Shown one piece after another: positions 50,103-61,011 of a DNA stretch of 64,000 nt. The stretch's first letter is position 1; each line of letters begins with the position of its first letter. The stretch is from a bacterium. GTDB taxonomy: Bacteria > Krumholzibacteriota > Krumholzibacteriia > LZORAL124-64-63. Below the pieces are notes generated by a model, which saw only the letters and a list, made by a program, of their open reading frames with translations, did not search any database and was not told the origin of the DNA. Both the position numbers and the translations under genes were made by a program. The stretch lies in contig JADJCK010000014.1 in NCBI GenBank assembly GCA_016703265.1, positions 1-64,000 of the forward strand, given 5' to 3'.

Positions 50103-52226
50103 ATGCCTTGCCTGCACCAGCGCGCAACCATCACCGCTGTTCTGGTCACAGCCATCCTGGTCTTGGCCTCCCTGGTCTTGGCCTCCCTGGTCTTGGCCAC
50201 CCTGGCCACTTCCACCGCCGCCCTGGCCGACGAGGGCATGTGGACCTTCGACAACCCGCCCAATGCGCAGCTGCAGGAGCGGTACGGTTTCACCGCAACA
50301 CCTGGCTGGCTCGAGCGACTGCAACTGTCGTGCGTGCGCATCGGCGGCGGGTCGGGCTCGTTCGTCAGCCCGGACGGCCTGGTGCTGACCAACGCGCACG
50401 TGGCTGAAGGCCAACAGCAGAAATTGTCGTCGGCCGATCGCGACTACGTGGCCGACGGCTTCCTGGCCCGCACGCGCGCCCAGGAGCTGCAATGCCCGGA
50501 CCTGGAAGTGGTCATCCTCCAGTCGTACGAGGACGTGACGGCGCGCGTGCTGGCAGCGCTGCCGGCCGATGCCTCCGGCCCCGGGGCGCCGGCGGCCCGG
50601 CAGGCTGCGTGCGCGGCCATCGCCAAGGCCAGTCAGGAAGCGACGGGGCTGCAATCGGACGTGGTGACGCTGTACCACGGCGGCGAGTACTGGCTGTACC
50701 GCTATCGCAGCTTCACCGACGTGCGCCTGGTCTTCGCGCCCGAGGCCGACGCCGCCTACTTCGGGGGCGATGACGACAACTTCACGTTCCCGCGTCACGA
50801 CCTCGACATGGCCCTGTTCCGCGTCTACGAGAACGGCCGACCGCTGGCCAGCCCGGCCTGGTTGCCGCTGAACACGGGCGGCGCGCGCGAGGGCGACCTC
50901 GTCTTCGTCCCCGGTCACCCCGGCACCACGGAGCGACTGCTGACGGTTGCCCAGCTGCAGTCCATGCGCGACCACACCTTCCCGCGCGCCGAGAAGTACC
51001 TCGACGAGACGATCGCCGCGCTCGAGGCGTACTCCGCCCGCGGGCCCGAGCAGGCGCGCCAGGCCGGCTCCCTGCTGTCGGGCATGAACAACGGCCGCAA
51101 GTCGCGCCAGGGCGAATACCGCGGCCTGCTCGACCCGGCCATCTGGTCCCGCAAGGAGCGGGAAGAGGCCGATTTCCGGGCGCGCGTTGCCGGCGACCCC
51201 GCGCTGCAGGCCCGCTACGGCAGTGCGTGGGACCTGATCGCGAAGGCCGAGCAGGCTCGCCTGGCCCGGCAGAAGGAGATCGAGGGCCGGACCGTCCCGC
51301 GGTTCGGGCTCGCGCGCACGGCCCTGGGACTGGTGCGGTTCGTGGCCGAGTCGCGAAAGCCGGACGGTGAGCGGCTCGAGGGCTATCACGACGCGCAGTT
51401 GCGCCGCCAGCGCTTCCGCCTGTTGTCGCCGGCCCCCGTGTATCCGGAACTCGAACAGTACCTTCTGGAGCAGACGCTGAAGCGGGTGGCCAGGGAACTG
51501 GATCCCGACGATGTGTTCGCGCGCCTGTCGCTGGACGGCATGTCGCCGGCCGACCGGGCTGCAGCGCTCATCCAGGGCACGAAGCTGGCCGAGCCCGCCA
51601 TGCGACAGGCGCTGCTCGAAGGCGGTCCGGACGCCGTGGCTGCCAGCACCGATCCCCTGATCGTCATGGCGCGCGCCCTTGATCCGCTGCTGCGCGAACA
51701 GGAACTGTGGCAGGAGGAGAACGTCGAGAGCCTGGTCGCAGCGGGCGGCGAGATGCTCGGCGCGGCGCGCTTCGCGGTCTACGGCAGGACGGCGCCGCCC
51801 GACGCCACGTTCACCCTGCGCCTGTCCTACGGCGAAGTGAAGGGCTACCCCAGCAATGGGACGCGGGCGCCGGCCATGACCACCTTCCACGGCCTGGTCG
51901 ACCGCGCCCTGTCGTTCGGCGGGAAGCCTCCCTACGCCCTGACGAAGCGTTTCAGGGAGCGGATGGCCAGGCTGGACCTGGCCACGCCCCTGAATTTCGT
52001 CAGCACCTGCGACATCACCGGCGGCAATTCGGGCTCGCCCGTGGTCGACCGGGACGGACGGCTGGTCGGACTGGTCTTTGACGGCAACATCGAGAGCCTG
52101 GCCGGCAATTTCGTCTTCGACGACACGGCCAACCGCGCCGTGTCCGTGCACGCGGCCGGCATCGCGATGGCGCTGCGCGACATCTACGATGCGGGCCACC
52201 TGCTGCAGGAGATGCAGGGGCACTGA
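50103..52226 (+). CDS. S46-family dipeptidyl peptidase
   Basis: 707 residues from ATG 50103. A long signal peptide (repeated LVLAS units) ends near ALA-DE. The S46 start MWTFDNPPNAQLQERYGF is canonical. The catalytic His is in VLTNAHVAEGQQ (H99); family members usually have NHH at this point. The serine nucleophile lies in CDITGGNSGSPVVDRDG, with a catalytic Asp expected in DDDNFTFPRHDLDMALFR. The family cleaves dipeptides from the N-terminus of oligopeptides in the periplasm (DPP7/DPP11). It would process peptides for uptake. A hairpin follows, then the cytochrome c lipoprotein. Confidence 0.9.
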   Translation: MPCLHQRATITAVLVTAILVLASLVLASLVLATLATSTAALADEGMWTFDNPPNAQLQERYGFTATPGWLERLQLSCVRIGGGSGSFVSPDGLVLTNAHVAEGQQQKLSSADRDYVADGFLARTRAQELQCPDLEVVILQSYEDVTARVLAALPADASGPGAPAARQAACAAIAKASQEATGLQSDVVTLYHGGEYWLYRYRSFTDVRLVFAPEADAAYFGGDDDNFTFPRHDLDMALFRVYENGRPLASPAWLPLNTGGAREGDLVFVPGHPGTTERLLTVAQLQSMRDHTFPRAEKYLDETIAALEAYSARGPEQARQAGSLLSGMNNGRKSRQGEYRGLLDPAIWSRKEREEADFRARVAGDPALQARYGSAWDLIAKAEQARLARQKEIEGRTVPRFGLARTALGLVRFVAESRKPDGERLEGYHDAQLRRQRFRLLSPAPVYPELEQYLLEQTLKRVARELDPDDVFARLSLDGMSPADRAAALIQGTKLAEPAMRQALLEGGPDAVAASTDPLIVMARALDPLLREQELWQEENVESLVAAGGEMLGAARFAVYGRTAPPDATFTLRLSYGEVKGYPSNGTRAPAMTTFHGLVDRALSFGGKPPYALTKRFRERMARLDLATPLNFVSTCDITGGNSGSPVVDRDGRLVGLVFDGNIESLAGNFVFDDTANRAVSVHAAGIAMALRDIYDAGHLLQEMQGH
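50157..50201 (+). repeat. Three 15-bp in-frame repeats in a signal peptide
   Basis: CTGGTCTTGGCCTCC repeated three times (last copy with one base changed), coding LVLAS-LVLAS-LVLAT in the hydrophobic core of the S46 peptidase signal peptide. Copy-number change would lengthen or shorten the export signal without a frameshift. Confidence 0.85.
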
Positions 52227-52265
52227 CCACGTGCGGCGGTTGGGGCCGAATTGTGGCATCTTGAA

Positions 52266-52296
52266 GGCCGCGGTCGCCCCGGGGGTGACCGCGGCC
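52266..52296 (+). terminator. Hairpin between the peptidase and cytochrome genes
   Basis: GGCCGCGGTC (52266-52275) pairs with GACCGCGGCC (52287-52296), and inner CCCC/GGGG pairs extend the stem. No T tract follows. Confidence 0.6.
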
Positions 52297-52320
52297 GACT
52301 TCATCCGGGAGAGTACCGAA

Positions 52321-52851
52321 ATGCAGACGAACAAAGTGATGGGGCCCCATGCCCTGCTCCTGCCGGCTCTGCTCCTGCCGGCCCTGTTGGTGCTGACGCT
52401 GGCCGGTTGCGGCCGGCGCGACCCGCAGGCGGAACAGGCAGCCGCCTCTGCCGCCAGGCCCGCCGGCGGGCCGGCGACGGCGGCGACATTGGCGACGACG
52501 GCCGCCGATTCGGCCGCGGCCCTGGACCTCGGGCCGAGGGCGCTGGAAACCATGATGCTGGTCGCGCCCCTGGCGGCAACCGGCGAAGTACTGTTCGACA
52601 CCAAGGGCTGCACGGGTTGTCACGAAATGGGCACTGCGGAGAACGCGCCCGACCTGCGCGGCATCGCCGCACGCCGGACCGAGGCCTGGCTCCACCGCCA
52701 GATCACGGCGCCGACCTGGATGGCGGAACACGATTCGCTGACACGCGCCATGGTCGAGCAGTACGGGGTGCCGATGGCCGACCTGGACGTCACGAACGAC
52801 GAAGCCATGGCCCTGATGCAGTTCCTGGTGAGGGAAAGCAGCGTCCGTTAG
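52321..52851 (+). CDS. Cytochrome c lipoprotein
   Basis: 176 residues from ATG 52321, preceded by GGGAG. Lipobox LAGC, with an Ala-rich linker of about 45 residues after it. The single heme site is CTGCH in VLFDTKGCTGCHEMGTAENA, about residue 99, followed by APDLRGIAARRTEAWLHRQI. The axial Met is probably one of those near residues 136-152 (WMAEHDSLTRAMVEQYGVPM). This is the cytochrome c class I type found as electron shuttles or subunits of oxidases. The signal peptide contains a repeated LLLPA, from a 15-bp DNA repeat. It may be cotranscribed with the S46 peptidase gene. Confidence 0.85.
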   Translation: MQTNKVMGPHALLLPALLLPALLVLTLAGCGRRDPQAEQAAASAARPAGGPATAATLATTAADSAAALDLGPRALETMMLVAPLAATGEVLFDTKGCTGCHEMGTAENAPDLRGIAARRTEAWLHRQITAPTWMAEHDSLTRAMVEQYGVPMADLDVTNDEAMALMQFLVRESSVR

Positions 52852-52857
52852 CGGCGA

Positions 52858-54723
<1,866 letters not shown>

Positions 54724-55266
54724 TCAGTCGCCCCCTTCCACGATCTCGGCCACCTTCAGCAGTTGCGAACTGAAACGCAGGCCGGCCCGTTCCGCCGCCT
54801 CGCGGTTGACCCGAAGCTGGATGCGATTGCGGTCGCGCCGCAACTGCACCATGCCGCCGGCCTCGCAGAAGCCGTCGACATCGCTGACGGTCAGCAACGG
54901 GTGCCCGGCAAGCGAGTCCAGGACGGACCTGATGTCGGCCTGGCGCGAGCGCGAGATGTAGACGATCTGCGCCTCGGTGGCGGCGGCGGCGGACATCGGG
55001 TCGCGCAGCACGAGCGAGCGACGACGCAACTCCTTTCCCGCGAGTCCGGTCAGGGACGGATCCGACGCGTCGTGCCCGATCACGCCGATCACGAAATTCG
55101 TCGGCGGGAGGGAGCCTTCGGGCCAGGAGGTGGTGAGCGCCAGGTTGAAGACGATGCCCGCCTTGATCTGCGCCTCCGGCGTGACAGGTTCGGACGGCAA
55201 GGCAGGCACGGACGTGACCGCCAGTGCCAGCGCCATGACAGCGGCAATGCTCCGCGTGCGGACCAC
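54724..55266 (-). CDS. YfiR-family periplasmic protein (DUF4154)
   Basis: 180 residues from GTG (complement of 55264-55266) behind GGAAGG; the 48 codons upstream have no ribosome site. The signal peptide ends near ALP-SEPV. The block EAQIKAGIVFNLALTTSWPEGS followed by FVIGVIGHDASDPSL and QIVYISRSRQADI, then GHPLLTVSDVDGFCEAGGMV, is YfiR. In Pseudomonas, YfiR represses the c-di-GMP synthase YfiN (TpbB) by binding its periplasmic part. Here its stop touches the start codon of a kinase with a CHASE8-type sensor, the same sensor type as YfiN, so the partner is probably that kinase. Confidence 0.85.
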   Translation of the reverse strand: MVRTRSIAAVMALALAVTSVPALPSEPVTPEAQIKAGIVFNLALTTSWPEGSLPPTNFVIGVIGHDASDPSLTGLAGKELRRRSLVLRDPMSAAAATEAQIVYISRSRQADIRSVLDSLAGHPLLTVSDVDGFCEAGGMVQLRRDRNRIQLRVNREAAERAGLRFSSQLLKVAEIVEGGD

Positions 55267-55508
55267 GACCCGCCTTCCACCCTTGGACACCACTTGCCGA
55301 TGCGGACGCCGGGCTGCCAAACACCCCCGGCGACCCGACCGGGCCGAAATTGATACCCTGCGGTTATCGGCAGGGAACGAGGCGCTATAAGGACAAATAG
55401 GACTCAACAAGGCTCGGTGAGCAGCCGATATCCCGCTGGCGAGGGACGCTCCTGAGCCGGATCTGACCGGCGCGCCCAGGGCCGCCCCGGAACTGACGGG
55501 AACGCATC

Positions 55509-57536
55509 GTGAGCAGACCAGGAAGCGCTATCGGGGCGCCTGCCCTCCTTCTGTGTGCGCTGGCCGCAACGGCGCCGGCGTCCGCCCAGCCGTCGACGGT
55601 ATCCGGCACGGCCACCGACTACACCGAATTCGACCTCGGCCAGTTGACGGACATGGATGTGGTCTACGGTGCGTCCAGCTACGACCAGAAGATCACCGAC
55701 GCGCCCGCGGCCGTCACGGTGATCACGGCCGAGGAGATCGCCGCGCACGGCTACCGCACGCTGGGCGAGGTACTGGCTTCGGTTCGCGGCTTCCATGTGA
55801 CCAACGACCGCTCCTACGACTACATCGGCGTTCGCGGCTTCGGGCGTCCGGGCGACTACAATACGCGCGTCCTGGTTCTCCACGACGGGCATACGGCCAA
55901 CGACATCATCTATGGAACCGCCTCGGCCGGTGCCGAACTCGCCGTGGATCTGGCCATGGTCAAGCGCATCGAGGTCATCCGTGGCCCTGGCAGTGCGCTG
56001 TACGGCGCCGGGGCCTTCTTCGCGGTGATCAACCTGGTGACCTGGGACGGCGACGAATGGGATGCGACCGAGGCCGGCATCGAGTACGGCAGCCGGCAGC
56101 GCCAGGGCGTCCGGGCCGCCTGGGGCGGACAGGTGGGCGACAAGGGCAGCCTGTTGCTGGCCGCCGACGGCTTCCGGACCGACGGCGACGACATCCATTT
56201 CGCGGAGTATGACGACCCGTCCACCAACAACGGACTGTCGGTCGACGGCGACCGGGAAGAGGCCGGACACGTCTTCGCGAAGTACCGGCGCGGCGGGATC
56301 CAGCTCACGGCGAACTGGATGCGCCGGGACAAGCGCATTCCCACCGGCGAATGGGGCATGATTTTCGATGACGACGGCGCCATGATCCGCGACGAGAGGA
56401 CGGCCGTCGACCTCTCGGGAAGCCATCCGCTGTCGGATGCCGCCGCGGTGCGCGCCCGCATCGCCTATGACGACTACGAATGCACAGGTGACTATCCGCT
56501 CGACAACGCCGCGGAGGGCCAGCCCGAGGAACGGCAGGTCCAGCACGAAGTGGCCAGGGGACGCTGGTGGAGCGGCGAGATCCAGTGGAACGCCCACCTG
56601 AAGAGCCACCGCCTGGTCGCCGGCGTCGATGCGCGCCGCTCGGCGGCCGCCAGCCAGTCCAGCGTCATCGTGGAGCCGTTCGAGTCGCTTCTGGACCAGG
56701 AACACCTGCACGAGAACTTCGGGGTCTATGTGCAGGACGAGTGGGCGCCGTCCGGCCGGGTTTCCGTGTACCTGGGCCTGCGACATGATGCCTACCGCAG
56801 TTTCGGCGGCACCCTGTCACCGCGCTGCGGGCTGGTCGCGCACCTGGACGAGCTGACGACGGTCAAGCTGCTCTACGGCGAAGCCTTCCGGTCCCCGAAC
56901 GCCTATGAGCTGTACTACGGGGATGGGCTGTCGCAGAAGGGCAACCCGGATCTTGAACCGGAACGCATCCACACCTGGGAAGCCGTCGGCGAACGCGACC
57001 TGGGTGATCACGTGCGGCTGGGCCTTTCGGTGTTCGACAACCGGATCGAGGAGCTCATCGAGCAGTACATCGACCCGGTCGATACGCTTCTCGTGTTCCG
57101 CAACGCGGGCGATGCCCGTACTTTCGGCGCCGAACTGGACCTCGATGCCCGCCTGCTTCCGGGCCTGCGTGGGCGCCTCAGCGTCAGCGCACAGCGTGCC
57201 GAGGACCGCGCCACGGGCACGCTCCTGACGAACGCTCCGGCCCGTCTGGTGAAACTGAACCTCTCGACGCCGCGCCAGGGCAAGGCCGTGGCCGGCGCGC
57301 TCGAGTTTCAGCACCTCAGCCGAAGGGCCACGCTGGCCGGCAACCACGCGCCGGCCTGCGCGGTGGTCAACCTGGACCTGACCTGGTGGACGCCACTGAG
57401 GGGACTGCAGGTCGACCTGGGCCTGGACAACGCCCTGGACCAGCGCTACGGCGACCCGGGCGCGGAGCATCAGCTGCAGGATGTGCTGGCGCGCGCGGGC
57501 CGCCGCCTGAACGCGCGCGCCACGCTTCGCTGGTAG
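55509..57536 (+). CDS. TonB-dependent outer membrane receptor
   Basis: 675 residues from GTG 55509; signal peptide ends near ASA-QP. The plug domain runs about 45-165: TDAPAAVTVITAEEIAAHGY, LASVRGFHVTNDRSYDYIGV, RGFGRPGDYNTRVLVLHDG, RIEVIRGPGSALYGAGAF. The beta barrel follows with periodic aromatic strands and ends NARATLRW (aromatic last residue). The TonB box is not obvious but TEFDLGQLTDMD is near the start. It imports a metal chelate, vitamin or oligosaccharide. It is divergent from the yfiR-kinase pair, which is a recurrent gene arrangement. Confidence 0.93.
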   Translation: MSRPGSAIGAPALLLCALAATAPASAQPSTVSGTATDYTEFDLGQLTDMDVVYGASSYDQKITDAPAAVTVITAEEIAAHGYRTLGEVLASVRGFHVTNDRSYDYIGVRGFGRPGDYNTRVLVLHDGHTANDIIYGTASAGAELAVDLAMVKRIEVIRGPGSALYGAGAFFAVINLVTWDGDEWDATEAGIEYGSRQRQGVRAAWGGQVGDKGSLLLAADGFRTDGDDIHFAEYDDPSTNNGLSVDGDREEAGHVFAKYRRGGIQLTANWMRRDKRIPTGEWGMIFDDDGAMIRDERTAVDLSGSHPLSDAAAVRARIAYDDYECTGDYPLDNAAEGQPEERQVQHEVARGRWWSGEIQWNAHLKSHRLVAGVDARRSAAASQSSVIVEPFESLLDQEHLHENFGVYVQDEWAPSGRVSVYLGLRHDAYRSFGGTLSPRCGLVAHLDELTTVKLLYGEAFRSPNAYELYYGDGLSQKGNPDLEPERIHTWEAVGERDLGDHVRLGLSVFDNRIEELIEQYIDPVDTLLVFRNAGDARTFGAELDLDARLLPGLRGRLSVSAQRAEDRATGTLLTNAPARLVKLNLSTPRQGKAVAGALEFQHLSRRATLAGNHAPACAVVNLDLTWWTPLRGLQVDLGLDNALDQRYGDPGAEHQLQDVLARAGRRLNARATLRW

Positions 57537-57587
57537 GAACGGCCCGAACGGGTGGTCCGGCAGGATCCGTCACCCACCCTCACGACT

Positions 57588-57926
57588 TCAGTCGCCGCTC
57601 AGGTAGTCGGCCAGCCGCTGCCGGCTATGCTCGTCCTCATGGCAGTAGACGCAGAGATTCTCCCAGTTCGAACCATCGGCGGGGTTGTTGCGGTCATTGC
57701 CGTCCTTGTGGTGGACGGTCAGCAGGTGCCGGTCCTTCTCGGTGAACTCGCGGGCGCACTTCGCACAGATCATCCCGTGCATCGCCAGCGACAATTCCCG
57801 GTAGTTGGAACGGGGCGAGGCCAGCGACTTCAGTTCCTTGAGCCTCTTGGCGATCTCTTCGGGCGTCGGTGCCTTGGCCGGCCCGCGCTTCTTGCCGCCC
57901 CTGCGATAGGATCCGCCCAGCGACAT
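57588..57926 (-). CDS. HNH nuclease-family protein (YajD-like)
   Basis: 112 residues. A basic N-terminus (RRGGKKRGPAKAP) precedes the HNH domain: zinc-knuckle CxxC in ICAKCAREF, then LLTVHHKDGNDRNNPADGSN and WENLCVYCHEDEHSR. The order C..C, HHKDGN, N, CxxCH is that of YajD of E. coli. It would be a small metal-dependent endonuclease or a nucleic-acid-binding protein; the biological role is not known. It converges with the TonB receptor. Confidence 0.9.
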   Translation of the reverse strand: MSLGGSYRRGGKKRGPAKAPTPEEIAKRLKELKSLASPRSNYRELSLAMHGMICAKCAREFTEKDRHLLTVHHKDGNDRNNPADGSNWENLCVYCHEDEHSRQRLADYLSGD

Positions 57927-57993
57927 GTCCTGCCCCCCGGGTCGATGCGATGGTGTGCCTGCTCCGGGACATGGTAACGCCTGCCGGCGGTCA

Positions 57994-58035
57994 TGTCGCG
58001 GTCACAGTGTCGCGGTCACAGTGTCGCGGTCACAG
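57994..58035. repeat. Three perfect 14-bp tandem repeats
   Basis: TGTCGCGGTCACAG occurs three times head to tail in the gap between the YajD and cupredoxin genes. A unit of 14 is not a multiple of three, so it does not code. It lies about 70 bases upstream of the YajD start and may affect its promoter. Confidence 0.85.
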
Positions 58036-58048
58036 TCCACATCCGCGA

Positions 58049-58098
58049 CGGCCCCGGCCGGGCGCCGCATCAGGTGATCGGCAATCCGGCCGGGGCCG
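58049..58098 (-). terminator. Hairpin after the cupredoxin gene
   Basis: A perfect 13-bp stem (CGGCCCCGGCCGG, 58049-58061, with 58086-58098) and a 24-base loop, 27 bases past the cupredoxin stop on the minus strand. Confidence 0.6.
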
Positions 58099-58124
58099 CT
58101 GGGCGCTGCTGGTGCAGGGGCCGG

Positions 58125-58778
58125 CTATTTCGCGAGCGTCAGTTTCACGGTCTCGCGGACATCGCCGGCTTCGACCGTCGCGACATAAACGCCGGCCGGC
58201 ACGACCAGGCCGTCATCGCCCATGCCGTCCCAGGCCCTCTCGTGGCGACCGGCCGCCAGCGCGGCGCCGTCCTCGATCACGCGCACCAAGCGGCCGCCGG
58301 CATCGTGCACCGACAGGCGCACGTTCGCGTCCGCAGGAAGCGTGAAGCTGATCAGGGTGCGCGGATTGAACGGATTGGGCGCACTGCCGAGGGCCAGCGG
58401 GCCTCGTGCCGGCACCTGGTCCACGCCCGAAGTGTTCTGCACGATCACCGTGCCGGACATCCCCATGAGCTCATGCGGACGGCAGAAGTAGGGCACGGTG
58501 CCGGCCGTCGTGAACGTGAAGGAGAACGTCGGGTTGAAGGAGTTGAGCGCCCCGTCGAACCTCCGGCCCACGTTCGGGTCGGTGGAACCGGTCCCGTTGG
58601 TGACCGTGTGGGAAAAGCTGGTCCATTGCCAGGTGACGGTGTCGCCGACGTTGATGACCAGGACATCGGGCGAGAAGGCGAAGGCGTCCTGCTGGACGAA
58701 ATGGGTCGCCGCGGTGACGGGCAGGGCCGCCGTCAGCAGTGCCAGCACAGTGGCCGTGAATGCGTTGCGGATATTCAT
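58125..58778 (-). CDS. Cupredoxin (plastocyanin-like) with FlgD-like sorting module
   Basis: 217 residues. The start (complement of 58776-58778) follows GGAGGGAG. Signal peptide ends near VTA-AT. The blue-copper domain has ligands H57 (TSFSHTVTNG) and C99, H102, M107 (VPYFCRPHELMGMSGTVIV), the C-x2-H-x4-M order of plastocyanin-like proteins. It should carry electrons in the periplasm or at the surface. The rest is the sorting module (GSAPNPFNPRTLISFTLP, WDGMGDDGLVVPAGVYVATV). A copper-binding protein carrying this module is an unusual mix. It is flanked by hairpins and is probably a single-gene unit. Confidence 0.9.
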   Translation of the reverse strand: MNIRNAFTATVLALLTAALPVTAATHFVQQDAFAFSPDVLVINVGDTVTWQWTSFSHTVTNGTGSTDPNVGRRFDGALNSFNPTFSFTFTTAGTVPYFCRPHELMGMSGTVIVQNTSGVDQVPARGPLALGSAPNPFNPRTLISFTLPADANVRLSVHDAGGRLVRVIEDGAALAAGRHERAWDGMGDDGLVVPAGVYVATVEAGDVRETVKLTLAK

Positions 58779-58958
58779 GCGCTCCCTCCAGGGCAGGTTG
58801 ATGCCGTACCGGCAGGGGCCGGCTTGGCGTATTTCGAGGGACCGCAGGGTGGATGATAATAGCGATAAATCCCGTCCGCAATCATACGATTGCGCAACTG
58901 ATGGACTGGGTCGCACAGGAGCGGAATCCGGCGGGGACGTCCGCACCGGCAAAGGAAC

Positions 58959-58986
58959 CGCCCCGCCACCTTGCGGCAGCGGGGCG
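58959..58986 (-). terminator. Hairpin after the second RRM gene
   Basis: CGCCCCGC (58959-58966) pairs with GCGGGGCG (58979-58986), 12-base loop, about 26 bases past the RRM stop on the minus strand. Confidence 0.6.
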
Positions 58987-59011
58987 ATATCCGTCATTGC
59001 GTGGGCCGGAA

Positions 59012-59350
<339 letters not shown>

Positions 59351-59475
59351 GGTCGTCTCTCCAAATGCCGGCTGTCCGGCTTACAAGCGCGCAGGGCCGC
59401 CGGCCACTTCCGGCGTGACCCCTTGCGCTTCCATCGGGCCCGGCCGGTGCCGGACCGTATCCCCCGGGGGCCGGG

Positions 59476-59507
59476 GAAATCCTGACCTCCGAGCCCGGCG
59501 CCGGCAG
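59476..59507 (-). promoter_or_regulatory. Conserved RRM leader element, copy 2
   Basis: On the minus strand: CTGCCGGCGCCGGGCT, C, then GGAGGTCAGGATTTC. It matches the element at 9625-9660 upstream of copy 1. It lies 126-157 bases before the start codon, in noncoding sequence, which makes chance similarity between paralogues less likely than retained function. Confidence 0.5.
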
Positions 59508-59552
59508 GCGGGCGGACCGGAAGTGGAAAACAGCCTTGAAAAACACCCATGG

Positions 59553-59581
59553 ACGTTATCGCAAGTTCCGGACCATTTCAA
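59553..59581 (-). promoter_or_regulatory. Possible promoter of the second RRM gene
   Basis: TTGAAA (59576-59581), 17 bases, TAACGT (59553-59558) on the minus strand; a strong -35 and a weak -10. It would give a leader near 195 bases that includes the conserved element. Confidence 0.35.
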
Positions 59582-59707
59582 GCGATTTACGCTCCCCGGG
59601 CGGTGTCCGAACCTGGCAATAGGGGCCTTTGCGGGGACCGAATGGCCTGATCGGGCTTGGTCCCGCGGCACCCAGCGGTTATGCTCCCCGGCAACCGGAG
59701 GATTCGT

Positions 59708-59908
59708 GTGCTGAAGTTCCTGCTGTGGTGCATCCTGTTCGTCCTGTGCTGGCCGGTGGCCGTGCTGGGACTGTTCCTTTATCCTCTGGTTTGGTTGCTG
59801 CTGATCCCGTTCCGGCTCGTCGGCATCACTGTCGGAGCCGTGTTGGCTCTGTTCAAGGCCATCATCACCCTGCCTGCCCGCATCCTGGGGCAGCGTCCCG
59901 TCAAATAG
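59708..59908 (+). CDS. Small membrane protein (66 aa)
   Basis: Starts at GTG 59708 with GGAGGA upstream; the longer frame upstream lacks a ribosome site. Almost the whole product is hydrophobic: LKFLLWCILFVLCWPVAVLG, LFLYPLVWLLLIPFRLVG and ITVGAVLALFKAIITLPARIL, two or three membrane segments with a basic end. No family recognised. It lies 44 bases before the desaturase gene on the same strand, so the two may be cotranscribed; a role in the membrane complex is possible but not shown. Confidence 0.65.
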   Translation: MLKFLLWCILFVLCWPVAVLGLFLYPLVWLLLIPFRLVGITVGAVLALFKAIITLPARILGQRPVK

Positions 59909-59952
59909 GCAGGACGCAACCACCAACATCGGCGTTCGACCGAGGAGATAGC

Positions 59953-61011
59953 ATGACGGAGTCGCCGCGCCTGCGCGCGATGATCGATAAGGCCACCCTG
60001 TCGCGGGAGATCGCGCCTTTCGGCCGGTCGGACGCGCGCAAGGGGATCTGGCAGATGGTCAACACGCTGGTCCCCTACCTGTCGCTCCTGGCCTTCATGG
60101 TCTACACGCGCCTGCAGGGCTGGCCCTACCTGGTGACGTTGATCCTGGCGCTGCCGACCGCCGCATTGATGATGCGCGTCTTCATCTTCTTCCACGACTG
60201 CTGCCATGACTCGTTCTTCGCGTCGCGCCGGGCCAACCGCATCGTGGGCACCATCACCGGCATCCTGACCTTTACGCCGTTCGACGACTGGAAGTACTCG
60301 CACATCAAGCACCATACGACCGCCGGCGACCTGGACAACCGCGGCACGGGCGATGTCTGGACGATGACGGTGGAGGAGTATCTGGCCTCGTCGCGCCGCA
60401 AGCGCCTCGGCTACCGGCTCGTGCGCAATCCGTTCTTCCTGTTGCTGATCGTCCCGTTCTACCTGTCGCTCATCGCCTACCGCATCCCGCGGCCGAGCGC
60501 GGGGCGCGCCGCCGTCCTGAGCGTCCTGTTGAACGACCTGGCGCTGGTGGCGATCGGCGTCGTGGCCAGCCTGACGTTCGGGCTGCAGAACTACCTGCTG
60601 GTGCAGCTGCCGGTGATCGTCATCGCCTGGACCGTGGGCGTGTGGCTGTTCTACGTGCAGCACCAGTTCGAAGGCGCGCACTGGAGCCGCCACGAGGAGT
60701 GGGAGCCGATCGAGGCCGCGTTGATGGGCAGTTCCTACTACAAGCTGCCGCGGGTGCTGCAGTGGTTCACCGGCAACATCGGGCTGCACCACATCCACCA
60801 CCTGCGCCCGCGCATCCCCAACTACCACCTGCAGGCATGCCAGGATTCGGTGCCGACGCTGCAGCACATCGAGCCGCTGACGCTGCGACGCAGCCTGCGG
60901 TCGATGGCCATGAACCTGTGGGACGAGCGGCAGCAGAAGCTGGTCAGCTTCCGCGCGGTCAAGGGACTGCCGCGGCGGCGGGAATGGCGAACAACCTCGC
61001 CGATGCGGTGA
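59953..61011 (+). CDS. Membrane fatty acid desaturase
   Basis: 352 residues from ATG 59953 behind GAGGAG. Three histidine boxes bind the di-iron centre: HDCCHDSFF (81-85), HIKHH (117-121) and the late GLHHIHHLRPR. Four or more membrane segments flank them. This is the acyl-lipid desaturase type that adds a double bond to membrane lipids, often in response to cold. The last 17 codons overlap the 3' end of the convergent radical SAM gene. The small hydrophobic protein just upstream may be in the same operon. The position of the double bond cannot be inferred. Confidence 0.88.
   Translation: MTESPRLRAMIDKATLSREIAPFGRSDARKGIWQMVNTLVPYLSLLAFMVYTRLQGWPYLVTLILALPTAALMMRVFIFFHDCCHDSFFASRRANRIVGTITGILTFTPFDDWKYSHIKHHTTAGDLDNRGTGDVWTMTVEEYLASSRRKRLGYRLVRNPFFLLLIVPFYLSLIAYRIPRPSAGRAAVLSVLLNDLALVAIGVVASLTFGLQNYLLVQLPVIVIAWTVGVWLFYVQHQFEGAHWSRHEEWEPIEAALMGSSYYKLPRVLQWFTGNIGLHHIHHLRPRIPNYHLQACQDSVPTLQHIEPLTLRRSLRSMAMNLWDERQQKLVSFRAVKGLPRRREWRTTSPMR

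Larger units (their letters stand above)
59351..59707. other. Divergent intergenic region (RRM leader)
   Basis: About 357 bases with no gene. The minus-strand half is the RRM leader and promoter. The last 20 bases hold GGAGGA, the ribosome site for the small membrane protein. Confidence 0.6.
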
